Source: Nocardioides exalbidus (GTDB taxonomy: Bacteria; Actinomycetota; Actinomycetes; Propionibacteriales; Nocardioidaceae). Taken from it: a stretch of DNA of 64,000 nt. Shown in pieces: positions 55,238-64,000 of the stretch (position 1 is the stretch's first letter; each line of letters opens with the position of its first letter). The stretch covers positions 3,224,001-3,288,000 of the forward strand of contig NZ_FNRT01000002.1 in NCBI RefSeq assembly GCF_900105585.1, in the 5' to 3' direction. The notes beneath the pieces are model-generated. The model saw nothing but the letters and a program-made list of their open reading frames with translations. It was not told where the DNA came from and did no database searches. Both the position numbers and the translations under genes were made by a program.

Positions 55238-55381
55238 GACGCAGGCGGTCTCCTGACTCCTGGGTCGAGCGCTGTTCCCGGCCTTCCCGGACCGTGCGGT
55301 CCAGTGGCGTGTTCGGGCGCAGCTCCCCAGTCACAGTGGCGAGGACCGTGTCGGGCTTGCACCGACTTCCCGGTCTGCGTC
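55238..55381 (-). ncRNA. cobalamin riboswitch
   Basis: On the minus strand the conserved parts occur in order: closing stem GACGCAG/CTGCGTC (55381-55375 with 55244-55238), GGGAAGTCGGTGCAAGCCCG, GACACGGTCC, CGCCACTGTGA, a second CGCCACTGG, GGGAAGG, and the B12 box CAGGAGTCAGGAGACCGCC near 55262-55244. It ends 45 bases before the ATG of the [2Fe-2S] gene, a distance that suits control of translation initiation. Confidence 0.87.
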
Positions 55382-55403
55382 TGGCGGCGAGTCTAGGGCA
55401 GCG

Positions 55404-56552
55404 TCAGTCCCCGGAAGGACGTGGCGCGACGCCGGACCTGGTCCGCGCGTCGACGACCTCGTCGAGGTAGCGCACCACGACGGCCAGTACCGCCGTGACG
55501 GGCACGGCGAGGAAGGCGCCCGAGATCCCGAACAGGGTGCCGCCGAGGGTGACGGCCAGCAGCACGACGGCGGCGTGCAGGTTCATCGACTTGGACTGCA
55601 GGATCGGGGACAGCACGTTGCCCTCCACCTGCTGCACGGCGACGATGAGCGCGAGCGCCAGCAGGGCGCCGGTGGGGCCGTTGGACACCAGCGCGATGAG
55701 GACGGCGATCGACCCGGCGACGAAGGCGCCGACGATCGGCACGAAGCCGGCGAAGAAGGTGAGGACAGCCAGCGGGATCGCCAGCGGGACGCCGATCAGC
55801 AGGAGCCCGCCGCCGATGAGGACGGCGTCGATGAGCGACACCAGGGCCTGGGTCCGGATGAACCCGCCCAGGGTCGCCCACGCGCGGTCGCCGACCTCGG
55901 CGAGGTGCCGCCCGGCGGTGGGGCCGGCGAGGCGGCGTACCCACGGCAGGAACCGGGAGCCGTCCTTGACGAAGAGGAAGGTCAGGATCAGCACCAGCAC
56001 CAGGTTGACCAGGCCGTTGGTGATCGCGGAGACCCCGACCAGCACGCCCGAGGCGATGGTGCCGGCGGACCCGGTCAGCTTCTCCTGCAGGCCCTGGAGC
56101 CCGGCGTCGATCTGCTCCTTGGAGACGAAGTCGGAGCTCTGCACCCAGTCCTGCACGTGCTGGAGCCCCTCGCTGGCGCTGTCGACGATGTCGCCGCCCT
56201 GCGAGGCCACCGACGGCGCGATCGTGTAGCCGACCCCGACGACCACGAGGATGGCGCCGAGGACGGTGACCCCGGCGGCGAGCGCGTTGGGGAACCTGAG
56301 GCGTCGGCGCAGGAACGAGGCGACCGGCGCCAGGACGGTGCAGAGGATCAGGGCCATCAGCACCGGGAAGATGATCACCCAGGCGTACTTGATGACGAGT
56401 CCGACCAGCACCAGCCCGAGGGCGATGCCGACGAAGCGCAGGCTCCACCGCGCCGTCCACGACAGGCCGTGGCCGATGGTCTCCTCGCGCGACGGCGGCG
56501 CCGGGACGGGCGCAGGCGTGGGGGCGGGTTCGGGAGTACGTCGTCGAGCCAT
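55404..56552 (-). CDS. AI-2E family transporter / YdiK-PerM-type permease
   Basis: A 382-residue membrane protein. The pattern of two N-terminal helices (LRFVGIALGLVLVGLVIKYA, VIIFPVLMALILCTVLAPVA), a central amphipathic region (about 120-175), and a C-terminal group with FFAGFVPIVGAFVAGSIAVL and VVQ-type AVQQVEGNVLSPILQSKSMN is the AI-2E family mark. Proven substrates are few (AI-2, Na+ or Li+ antiport in some members), so the name is by family only. A Pro/Ala-rich cytosolic tail precedes helix 1. It lies upstream of the riboswitch on the same strand and is a separate unit. Confidence 0.85.
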   Translation of the reverse strand: MARRRTPEPAPTPAPVPAPPSREETIGHGLSWTARWSLRFVGIALGLVLVGLVIKYAWVIIFPVLMALILCTVLAPVASFLRRRLRFPNALAAGVTVLGAILVVVGVGYTIAPSVASQGGDIVDSASEGLQHVQDWVQSSDFVSKEQIDAGLQGLQEKLTGSAGTIASGVLVGVSAITNGLVNLVLVLILTFLFVKDGSRFLPWVRRLAGPTAGRHLAEVGDRAWATLGGFIRTQALVSLIDAVLIGGGLLLIGVPLAIPLAVLTFFAGFVPIVGAFVAGSIAVLIALVSNGPTGALLALALIVAVQQVEGNVLSPILQSKSMNLHAAVVLLAVTLGGTLFGISGAFLAVPVTAVLAVVVRYLDEVVDARTRSGVAPRPSGD

Positions 56553-56635
56553 GACGACACCTTGTCAGTCTTCGCCGCGGTCGCTACCACCCGCGTGGGT
56601 CGTGGACCCCGAGACAGCGGTCACACGCAGGTGGC

Positions 56636-58096
56636 TCAGGTGCCGCAGAAGGTCTGGTAGCCCGCGAACGACTCCGGCGCGGGGTCGGCGTACGCCTCCA
56701 GCCCGGGGCGTGGGACGTACGGCTCACGGACCGCGTCGAGCAGCCGGTCGAACGGACCGAGGTCACCACCGGTGGCGGCGGCGAGGGCCTCCTCGACGAG
56801 GTGGTTGCGGGGGACGTAGACCGGGTTGACGCGGTCCATCGCGTCGGCGTCGGGGGCGAGCGCGAGCCAGCGCGCGGCCCAGGCGTCGTACGCCGCCAGG
56901 TCGAGCACGAGCCCGCGCGCGGCCTCGACGTCGCCGCGGGCGGCGCGACCGAGCGCGCGGAAGAAGCCCGTGTGGTCGACGTGGTTGTCGCGCATCAGCT
57001 CGACGAGGTCGCCGGCCAGGCCGGCGACGACGTCGTCCGCGAGGCCGTCCGGCAGGCCGAGCTTCTCGCGCATGCCGCGCGACCACGCGGCGGAGTAGAG
57101 CGTGCGGAACCGGCCGAGGGAGGCGGTGGCGATCGCGACGGCGTCGTCCTGCTCCTCGGCGAGGAGCGGGAGCAGCGCCTCGGCGAAGCGGGCGAGGTTC
57201 CACTCGGCGACGACCGGCTGGTTGCCGAAGGCGTAGCGACCGCCGGTGTCGATCGAGCTGAAGACCGTGGCCGGGTCGAAGGCGTCGACGAAGGCGCACG
57301 GGCCGTAGTCGATGGTCTCGCCGGAGATCGTCACGTTGTCGGTGTTCATCACGCCGTGGACGAAGCCCACGAGCATCCACCGGGCGACCAGCTCGGCCTG
57401 CGCGGCCATCACGGCTTCGAAGAGCGCGAGGTGGGGCTGCTCGGCGTGGGCGGCACCGGGGTGGTGCCGCGCGATCGCGTGGTCGGCGAGCCGGCGCAGC
57501 AGGTCGAGGTCGTCGGTGGCGCGGGCGTACTGGAAGGAGCCGACACGCAGGTGGCTGCTCGCGACGCGGGCGAGGACGGCGCCGGGGAGCACGGTCTCGC
57601 GGTGCACCGCCCGGCCGCTCGCGACCACGCCGAGCGAGCGGGTGGTCGGGATGCCCAGCGCGTGCATCGCCTCGCTGATCACGTGCTCGCGCAGCATCGG
57701 CCCGACGGCCGCGTAGCCGTCGCCGCCGCGCGAGAACGGCGTGCGTCCCGAGCCCTTGAGGTGGAGGTCGCGGACCTGCCCGTCGCGGTCGGTGAGCTCG
57801 CCGAGCAGGAGCGCGCGGCCGTCGCCGAGCCGGGGCGAGTAGCCACCGAACTGGTGGCCGGCATAGGCCTGGGCGACCGGCGTCGCGCCCTCGGGCACCA
57901 CGGTGCCGGTGAGCAGGCCGAGGCCCTCGGGCGTGCGCAGCCAGTCGGGGTCCAGGCCGAGCTCGCCGGCGAGTGGCTCGTTGAGGGCGAGGAGCTGCGG
58001 GTCGGGGACGTCGGCGGCCTGCCACGGGAGCGCGAGCTCGGGCAGGGCGTCGGCGAAGTGGTGCCCCAGCGCGAGCGGGACGACGGGGGTGCTCAC
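56636..58096 (-). CDS. selO: protein adenylyltransferase SelO
   Basis: A 486-residue pseudokinase that transfers AMP from ATP to Ser/Thr/Tyr residues, linked to redox stress. Visible: [37 protein letters not shown] (nucleotide-binding Lys and Arg), [20 protein letters not shown] with the metal-binding Asn and Asp, and [13 protein letters not shown]. The C-terminus ends YQTFCGT; the Cys corresponds to the redox-active (Sec in vertebrates) position. Starts with GTG or ATG at 58096; length is the norm for bacteria. Confidence 0.92.
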   Translation of the reverse strand: MSTPVVPLALGHHFADALPELALPWQAADVPDPQLLALNEPLAGELGLDPDWLRTPEGLGLLTGTVVPEGATPVAQAYAGHQFGGYSPRLGDGRALLLGELTDRDGQVRDLHLKGSGRTPFSRGGDGYAAVGPMLREHVISEAMHALGIPTTRSLGVVASGRAVHRETVLPGAVLARVASSHLRVGSFQYARATDDLDLLRRLADHAIARHHPGAAHAEQPHLALFEAVMAAQAELVARWMLVGFVHGVMNTDNVTISGETIDYGPCAFVDAFDPATVFSSIDTGGRYAFGNQPVVAEWNLARFAEALLPLLAEEQDDAVAIATASLGRFRTLYSAAWSRGMREKLGLPDGLADDVVAGLAGDLVELMRDNHVDHTGFFRALGRAARGDVEAARGLVLDLAAYDAWAARWLALAPDADAMDRVNPVYVPRNHLVEEALAAATGGDLGPFDRLLDAVREPYVPRPGLEAYADPAPESFAGYQTFCGT

Positions 58097-58127
58097 CCCG
58101 TCGACGATACGCGGGCGGTCGTCATCC

Positions 58128-59693
58128 TCAGGCGCCGCCGGCGGGCAGTGCCTCGAGCATGATCTCCGGGTTGTCGCGGGCGGTCACCATGGCGCGCCAC
58201 TGGTCGACGAAGAGCGCCATGTGCGTGCCGTCGCTGCGCTCGAGCACCTCGATGCCGCGCATGCCGGCCAGGGCGGCGGCGCCCTCGGCGTTCGTGCGGC
58301 GGGCGACCTGGTAGTCGAGCCGGGACAGCCGGATGGGGGAGTTGAACTCGTTGGTCATCCGGTCCTCGACGACCTCGAACTGCATCGGTCCGACGGCGGC
58401 GAGCACGGGGTTCTGGTCGCCGCGGAGGTCGGAGCGGAGGACCTGGACGACGCCCTCCTGGTCGAGCTGCTCGATGCCGCGGCGGAACTGCTTGTAGCGG
58501 CTGATGTCGCCGGCGCTGGCGGTCACGAAGTGCTCGGGCGCGAAGCTCGGGACCGGCGGGTACTCGATCGCGTCGCCGACGTAGACCGTGTCGCCGACGC
58601 GGAGCGACTGGGCGTTGACGAACCCGATGATGTCGCCGGGCTCGGCGGTCTCGACGGCGGCGGTGTCGCGGCCGAAGACCGACTGCGCGAACTTCGTGGC
58701 GAACGGACGGCCGCTGCCCGCGTGGGTGACGACCATGCCGCGCTCGAAGTGGCCGGAGACGACGCGGGCGTAGGCCAGGCGGTCGCGGTGGGCGTTGTTC
58801 ATGCCCGACTGCACCTTGAAGACGAAGGCGCTGAAGTCGTCGCCGGTGTCGCGCACGGAGCCGTCGACGCCCTCGGTCGCGCTGGGGTCGGGAGCGATGT
58901 CGAGCAGCAGGTCGAGCAGCTGCGCGACACCGAAGTTCTGCAGCGCCGAGGCGAACATGACCGGCGTCGTCTCGCCGGCGAGGAAGCGCTCCTGGTCGTG
59001 GTCGGCCTCGTCGAGGGTGAGCAGCTCGTGCTCCTCGGCCGCGGCCTGCCACTGGTGGGAGTCGGTGTCCTCGACCTCGTCGGGCGCCATCCGTCGCTCG
59101 GGCGCGCGGGTCGCGCCGCCGGCGGTGCGGGTGTACTTGACGAACTCTCCCGTCCGCCGGTCCAGCACGCCGCGGAAGTCGCCGGCCTCGCCGACCGGCC
59201 AGGTCAGGGGGGTGGGGCGGAGCTTGATCTTCTCCTGGATCAGGTCCATCAGCTCGAGCGCCGACAGGCCCGGCCGGTCCCACTTGTTGATGACCGTCAG
59301 GACCGGGATGCCCCGGAGCGCGCAGACCTTGAAGAGCTTGAGCGTCTGCGGCTCGAGGCCCTTTCCGGCGTCGACCAGCATCACCGCGGAGTCGACCGCC
59401 GACAGCACGCGGTAGGTGTCCTCGGAGAAGTCGCTGTGGCCGGGGGTGTCGACGAGGTTGATCACGTGGTCGCGGTAGACGAACTGCAGCGCCGCCGAGG
59501 TGATCGAGATGCCGCGGGCCTTCTCCATCGCCATCCAGTCCGACACGGTGGCGCGGCGGTCGCCCTTGCCGTGGACGGCGCCGGCCTCGGTGATCACCCG
59601 CGCGTGCAGCGCGAGCGCCTCGGTCAGCGTCGACTTGCCCGCGTCCGGGTGGCTGATGACGGCGAAGGTACGGCGGGGGCGGGTGTCGGGCAC
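58128..59693 (-). CDS. prfC: peptide chain release factor 3
   Basis: A 521-residue translational GTPase that removes RF1/RF2 after peptide release. G1 [14 protein letters not shown]2 region with [11 protein letters not shown]3 [10 protein letters not shown] and G4 VINKWDRPG are complete, followed by domains 2 and 3 ([20 protein letters not shown] and [12 protein letters not shown], the usual RF3 end with [17 protein letters not shown]). GTG start at 59693. It lies 31 bases upstream of selO on the same strand. Confidence 0.93.
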   Translation of the reverse strand: MPDTRPRRTFAVISHPDAGKSTLTEALALHARVITEAGAVHGKGDRRATVSDWMAMEKARGISITSAALQFVYRDHVINLVDTPGHSDFSEDTYRVLSAVDSAVMLVDAGKGLEPQTLKLFKVCALRGIPVLTVINKWDRPGLSALELMDLIQEKIKLRPTPLTWPVGEAGDFRGVLDRRTGEFVKYTRTAGGATRAPERRMAPDEVEDTDSHQWQAAAEEHELLTLDEADHDQERFLAGETTPVMFASALQNFGVAQLLDLLLDIAPDPSATEGVDGSVRDTGDDFSAFVFKVQSGMNNAHRDRLAYARVVSGHFERGMVVTHAGSGRPFATKFAQSVFGRDTAAVETAEPGDIIGFVNAQSLRVGDTVYVGDAIEYPPVPSFAPEHFVTASAGDISRYKQFRRGIEQLDQEGVVQVLRSDLRGDQNPVLAAVGPMQFEVVEDRMTNEFNSPIRLSRLDYQVARRTNAEGAAALAGMRGIEVLERSDGTHMALFVDQWRAMVTARDNPEIMLEALPAGGA

Positions 59694-59767
59694 CGCGCGA
59701 ATTTACCCGCCCGGCAGCACCACGGTCTCATCGGCGGGCGCGGGCGGACGGGCGCGCGGGCGCTGCG

Positions 59768-62463
59768 TCAGGTGCGCAGCAGCCGGGCGAGGGCCGTACG
59801 CCGTGCACGTCGCCACTCGACGCCGGCCACGACGAGGGAGCAGACAGCGAGCACCAGCACGGCGAGCGCGGCCCACCAGGGGACGGTGGGCGCGGGCGGG
59901 CCAGGCGAACCCGTCAGGCGCTCCAGTGACAGCGACCCGAGCGCGGCGTACGCACCACCCACGCCCAGGGCGAGTCCGGTGACCCCGGCGACGACGACCG
60001 GGAGGACGACCTCACCCACCAGGACCCGCCGCAGGGCGTCACCGGGAAGGCCGAGTGCGCGCAGCCGCGCGACCGACTCCGCGCGGGACGGTGCGTCGGT
60101 GGCTGCCGCCAGCACCGTGCCCAGGCCCGCGAGCGCCAGGAGGAGCAGGCTCGTCGCCGTGGACAGGTCGAGCATGGCGGACGGGAGGGCGGCGTCACGG
60201 CGCTCGGCCAGCTCGTCGCGGTAGGTCGTGAGGGAGTACGCCTCTCCCACGCGTCGGCCGGCACCCTCGAGCGCGTCGGTCGCTCCGGGCCCGACGGCCC
60301 ACACCGTGGTGGGTGGCGCCACCACGCCGGCGGCGGCGAGGGCCCCGGAGTCGACGACCAGCACGGGATCGAGCGACCCGTCCACGTCAGGTGCCGTGCC
60401 GACCACCTCGAGCGGGACGGTGGCGTCCTCCCAGCGCAGGTTCGGCTCGTCGCGCAGGCCGTCCCCGCCCCCGAGCAGCAGGGCCGGCACCCGGTCGGTG
60501 TCGTCGGACCGCAACCGTGCGAGCTGCGGCGCGTCGGCGAGCTCGCTGCTGGTGAGCAGCCGCTCGTAGTCGGTCGCGTTGACGACCACGAGCCGCACCA
60601 CGTCGGCGCCGCCGCGGGCCGACACGCGGACGTCGTCCGCGACCCGGCCGACGGCGGTCGCCCGGACACCCGCGCTGCCACCGACCTCGCGAGCGACCTC
60701 GTCGAGGACGGGGTCGGGCGGGCCGTCGAGCCGGGCGTCACCGCCCACCGCCGAGAGGGACCCGGTCGCCTGGCCCTCCCGCTCGGTCGCGGCCAGGGCG
60801 ACGGCGAAGGTGAGCTGGGCGACGGCGACCACCGTGAGCATCACGGGCACGACGCGCGTGCCGGTGACCGTGAGTCGTGCGGCGACGAAGAAGGCGACGC
60901 CGCCGGAGGAGCGACGCGTGACCCGCAGTGCTCCTCGCAGCAGCAGGGGGAGGACGCGGAGCAGCACCAGTGAGCCCGCGACCGCACCCCACGTGGTGGC
61001 GCTGGTCGCCGTCAGGTCGCCCGTCGCCGCGTCGCCACCGACGACCCCACGCTGGCGCAGGGCGACGAACGACAGCGCCGCCGCGGCCAGGACGGCGACC
61101 TCCAGGGCGAGCCGGCGCACGCGCAGCGCCCGCTCCGCCGTACGGCGTGCCGACCGGTTGGCGGCCACCCGGCGGGTCCCGCGGCTGGCGGCGCGGGCGC
61201 CGAGCACGGGCGCCGCGACGGCAGCCACGACCAGCACGGGCACCGACCAGCCCCAGCCCACTGTCCCGGCGAGCAGCCGGGTGAGGCCGAGCCCGACCAG
61301 ACCGCCCAGCGCCGCCACGAGGATGGACTCGACGGCGAGCTCGGCGGCGACGCCGGCGAGGGTGGCCCCCCGCTGGCGTGCCGTCGACAGCGCGTCGGAG
61401 CGTCGACGCACGAGCAGCTGTGCAGCGAGCACGAGCACCAGCAGGGCCGCCGACAGGAGCCCCAGGAGGAGCACCCGCGCCTGACCCTGCGCGGACGCGA
61501 TCTGGGCGCGTGCGTCCTGCAGGACGGAGGGCAGGAGGCTGTCCCAGGTGATCTCACCCTGCGCCAGCGCTGCTGAGGACTGGAGCGACACGACCGACTG
61601 CTCGAGCGAGGCGGCCCGGCGCCACCTCACCCGGGAGGCGTCGGGCGAGAAGACCACGCGATGCGTCACCGCATCGCCCGGGAGGGCGTACCTGAGGTCG
61701 GGCAGGGACGCTGTCGAGACGAGTGCGGCGGCGGACGTGTACGGGACGCCCTCGGCCGTCCCGGAGACGGGGTGCAGCACGCGCGGCGCGACCTGCCAGA
61801 TCTCGTCGTCGGGGTCCGCGGCGGCGAACGTCCCGGTGATCCGGACGAGGACCTGTCGCCCCTGCTGGTCCTTGGCGAGCACGCGGTCGCCGGCGCGCAG
61901 TCCGAGCGCGCCCGCGGCCTCCTCCGACACCGCGACCCCGACCGGCCACCCGCTGCTCTCGGGCGGGGCGCCGGAGTCCTCCGGCGCCGCGGCACGGCTG
62001 CCCCGCGGGGGCGCCCCGTCGCGTAGCTCACTGCCGGGCCACCGGCCTCCGTGTCGAGGTACGTCAGCTGCAGGTAGCGCCCGGGTCCGGCGTCGAGCAG
62101 CTGCAGGGAGGCCGTCGTGATGGTGGTGATCCCCGGGCGCAGGACGTCGGCGAGCCCACCGGGAAGGGCTCCGCGAGCCAGGGCCGCCGCTTGTCGCACC
62201 TGCGCGGCGGTGTCGGGGTCCCTCACCTTGTCCTGCGGGGGGTCGTACCACTGCGGCACCGTCGCGACCACGTCGCCGCGCGACCCGACGCCCTGCACGG
62301 TGGCGGCGATCGCACGGTCCGCGGTCGTCTCGGTGACCGGGGCCACGGCGCCCGCCAGCGCTGACGTCAGGGCGACGACCAGGCCGACCAGGGCGAGGAG
62401 CCCGCGGTCGGCGCGCAGCCGCCCGGTGACCGTCGCCGCGTGCACGGCAGGCAGGCGCCTCAC
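59768..62463 (-). pseudogene. FtsX-type ABC permease gene with a single-base frameshift
   Basis: Reading from GTG 62463, the frame encodes MRRLPAVHAATVTGRLRADR and continues through LLDAGPGRYLQLTYLDTEAG to VSY near 62025. The natural continuation, RDGAPPRGSRAAAPEDSG, lies in a different frame, as though one base were missing at about 62022-62024. That frame then runs to 59768 through YLD/FtsX domains, with helix groups such as VLLLGLLSAALLVLVLAAQL and a C-terminal triplet. The full protein would be near 898 residues. The start overlaps the upstream permease stop as GTGA. Either a recent mutation or an assembly error; the rest of the gene looks intact. Confidence 0.72.
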
Positions 62464-64000
62464 CGGTCACCCGCTCGCAGCCGCGCCGGGTCGGACTGCC
62501 GCACCAGGAGCCCGGCGTGGATCGTGGTCATCACCGCGGTGCCGAGCAGCACGCCTGCGACCAGGAGCGTCTCGGCGGTCCACGGCCACGCGACGAGCGC
62601 GCGGGGGACCGGCTCGGCCCCCAGGTCCGACCGGACCAGGTGCGGTGCGAGGAGCAGTGTCGCCGCCACGCCGACGACGGTGCTCACCACGACCAGCGGC
62701 GCGAAGAAGACCAGGTGCTCGACGAGGAGGAGGCGCCGCACCTCGCGGCGGGTCAGACCGATCGCGCGCAACCTCACGACCCCCGCCACCTGGCGCTGGC
62801 GATCGGCGCCGAGCACCAGCCCGACGGCCGCCAGGAGCATCGCCACCGCGAGGGCCACCAGCGCCAGCAGGGTCGCCGGCACGGACACCCGCAGGGGACC
62901 CTGCGACAGCTGCGTGGCGACCCCCGCACGGGTCGTGACGTCGCCCAGCTCGAGACTTCTCAGCGCCGCCGTCGTCGCGGCTGTCGGCCGGGACACCCAC
63001 CAGGCATCGACGACCGGCTCGAGGCGTCCGTCGTCCACCAGCGCCCGCGACAGCGTGTCGGCGTCGGCCAGCACGGCCACCTGTCCCGGTGCCGACGGGA
63101 CGCTCGGCACCAGGGAGACCACCCGCAGGGCGAGCACGGTGTCGCCGACGATGGCGGACAGCTCGTCACCCGTGTGGGCGCCGACGGCGTCCACGAGGTC
63201 CTGCGACACGGCGACCGGGACCGGTCCCGGGACCGGGAACGCGGTCGCCAGCACGTCGGCCCCGGTGTACTGGAAGTAGACGAGGTTGACCGTGAGGTCG
63301 GCCCGCAGCACGGTGCCGCTCCCGCTGGTCCGCACCGTCACCTCCTTGGCGCTCACCGGGGACGACTCCTGCAGCGCGAGCACCTGCCAGGGCGGTCCGT
63401 CCGCGACCTCCTCCCCGGTGGGGGGCACGCGGACCGACACGCGGACCTGGGCGGCAGCGTCCGGCGAGGCGCCTTCCGTCCCGCCGAGGTCGAGCCGGAG
63501 CGCCACCAGCCTCAGCCCGGGTCCCAGGGTGCCGATCCAGTCGACCGGGTGCGAGGCCCCGTCGAGCGCCACGGGCTCCGCCGAGATCGCCGTGCGGAAC
63601 CCGGTCGGGTCCTCCAGCACAGCGGTCGGGGACACCGTCAGCCCGGCTCCCGCCGGACCACGGCCACGCAGGCGGATCCCGGAGCCCTCGTCCGGCACGG
63701 CGATGCTCGCCGCGGGCTCGGCGGGCATCAGTCCTGCGCCGACGTCGGCCCAGGTCGTGCCCGGCTGGGCACGGCCGCGGAGCAGCGCACCCGCCTGCGT
63801 GGCGTCGATCGCGACCAGCGCGGGCCGGGAGCCCTCCTCGCCGATGTAGCGCCCGAGGGCGAGGGGGCGGTGGATGACCGGGGAGACGACCGGTGCGGGG
63901 GTCTGGCCGCGGACGGCGGCGGCGACAGCCGTGGCGTCCTCGAGCCCGGCCGGTGCGGGCAGGGTCAGGGCGAGGTCGGTGCCGACCCGGAGCGCCGCCT
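62460..64000 (-). CDS. FtsX-type ABC permease, 5' end outside window
   Basis: At least 513 residues of an open frame that enters from the right-hand edge. The part seen has an outer domain (VSVRVPPTGEEVADGPPWQV, then VPVAVSQDLVDAVGAHTGDE) followed by a helix trio: SVPATLLALVALAVAMLLAA, VEHLVFFAPLVVVSTVVGVA, AETLLVAGVLLGTAVMTTIH. It is the C-terminal half of a MacB/FtsX-like permease, coupled (GTGA) to the frameshifted permease gene. The ATPase is probably beyond the window. It is separate from the permease at 45-48 kb. Confidence 0.78.
   Translation of the reverse strand, partial: AALRVGTDLALTLPAPAGLEDATAVAAAVRGQTPAPVVSPVIHRPLALGRYIGEEGSRPALVAIDATQAGALLRGRAQPGTTWADVGAGLMPAEPAASIAVPDEGSGIRLRGRGPAGAGLTVSPTAVLEDPTGFRTAISAEPVALDGASHPVDWIGTLGPGLRLVALRLDLGGTEGASPDAAAQVRVSVRVPPTGEEVADGPPWQVLALQESSPVSAKEVTVRTSGSGTVLRADLTVNLVYFQYTGADVLATAFPVPGPVPVAVSQDLVDAVGAHTGDELSAIVGDTVLALRVVSLVPSVPSAPGQVAVLADADTLSRALVDDGRLEPVVDAWWVSRPTAATTAALRSLELGDVTTRAGVATQLSQGPLRVSVPATLLALVALAVAMLLAAVGLVLGADRQRQVAGVVRLRAIGLTRREVRRLLLVEHLVFFAPLVVVSTVVGVAATLLLAPHLVRSDLGAEPVPRALVAWPWTAETLLVAGVLLGTAVMTTIHAGLLVRQSDPARLRAGDR

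Noticed and set aside
54816..55334. A longer open frame through the region upstream of the DUF6221-like gene
   Set aside because: It would run through the cobalamin riboswitch and overlap the [2Fe-2S] gene in another frame; the GTGA-coupled start at 54815 is simpler.
1..64000. tRNA, rRNA, CRISPR or prophage genes
   Set aside because: No T-loop-type GGTTCGA sequence in a cloverleaf context, no rRNA-like stretch, no regularly spaced repeat array, and no integrase, terminase or capsid genes were seen by eye.

Overview
The window reads as chromosomal DNA of a very GC-rich actinobacterium, most likely a member of Nocardioidaceae close to Nocardioides. This rests on heavy G/C use at third codon positions, many GTG starts, frequent ATGA/GTGA overlaps, several probably leaderless genes, and typical families (GPP34, DUF222-HNH, GAF-ANTAR, PhoX, Erm, PopR-like regulator). 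I see no rRNA, tRNA, CRISPR array, prophage or classical insertion sequence. No gene-free stretch exceeds 300 bases. The taxonomic placement is inference from gene content.

Layout. 0-8.5 kb: a 2H phosphoesterase, a DUF4177-like protein, a threonine-aldolase-like enzyme and CtlX, facing a tatB-tatA-tatC-mntH operon; upstream of that lies a Tat-exported ferritin-like protein coupled to a 56-residue membrane protein, then a ceramidase-like and an ankyrin protein. 8.6-14.5 kb: a phosphate-scavenging block of PhoX, a secreted endonuclease/exonuclease/phosphatase-family enzyme and a phytase-like/GDPD fusion, all with a His/Gly-rich tract after the signal peptide, with a PHO-box-like site upstream of the last. 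14.5-26.5 kb: GrpB, NUDIX, an orphan gene of lower GC, the first copy of a duplicated DUF222-HNH element, GPP34, a divergent hsp20/hspR-like pair, an exonuclease, and a sigma factor with two GAF-ANTAR proteins. 26.7-31 kb: four overlapping glycosyltransferase genes, the last fused to DUF3253. 31-42.5 kb: an MFS/MarR pair, AtoE with a signal-less solute-binding protein, a thiolase, an acetyltransferase, a lipoprotein, the second DUF222-HNH copy, an amidohydrolase and a hydrolase.

42.5-45.1 kb is the most striking part: a clpP pair in which the second subunit has Trp in place of the catalytic Ser, a PopR-like regulator ending in ALALAA, a palindrome matching the PopR-box pattern, and an Erm rRNA methyltransferase preceded by an apparently leaderless 17-codon leader peptide with an Arg-Asp-Arg motif and a hairpin that hides the erm ribosome-binding site.

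45.2-55.4 kb is transport and metal handling: an FtsX-type permease with two unequal ATPases; a FecCD/lipoprotein/ATPase/methyltransferase operon behind an exact match to the nickel regulator Nur box (TTGCAA-N5-TTGCAA); a CDF transporter with a Cys-rich tail and a CmtR-like sensor; and a cobalamin riboswitch ahead of a [2Fe-2S] thioredoxin-like protein. Together these suggest co-located nickel, cobalt and cadmium/lead-type metal control. 55.4-64 kb: an AI-2E-family protein, SelO, RF3, and two FtsX-type permease genes, one with an apparent single-base frameshift and one cut by the window edge.
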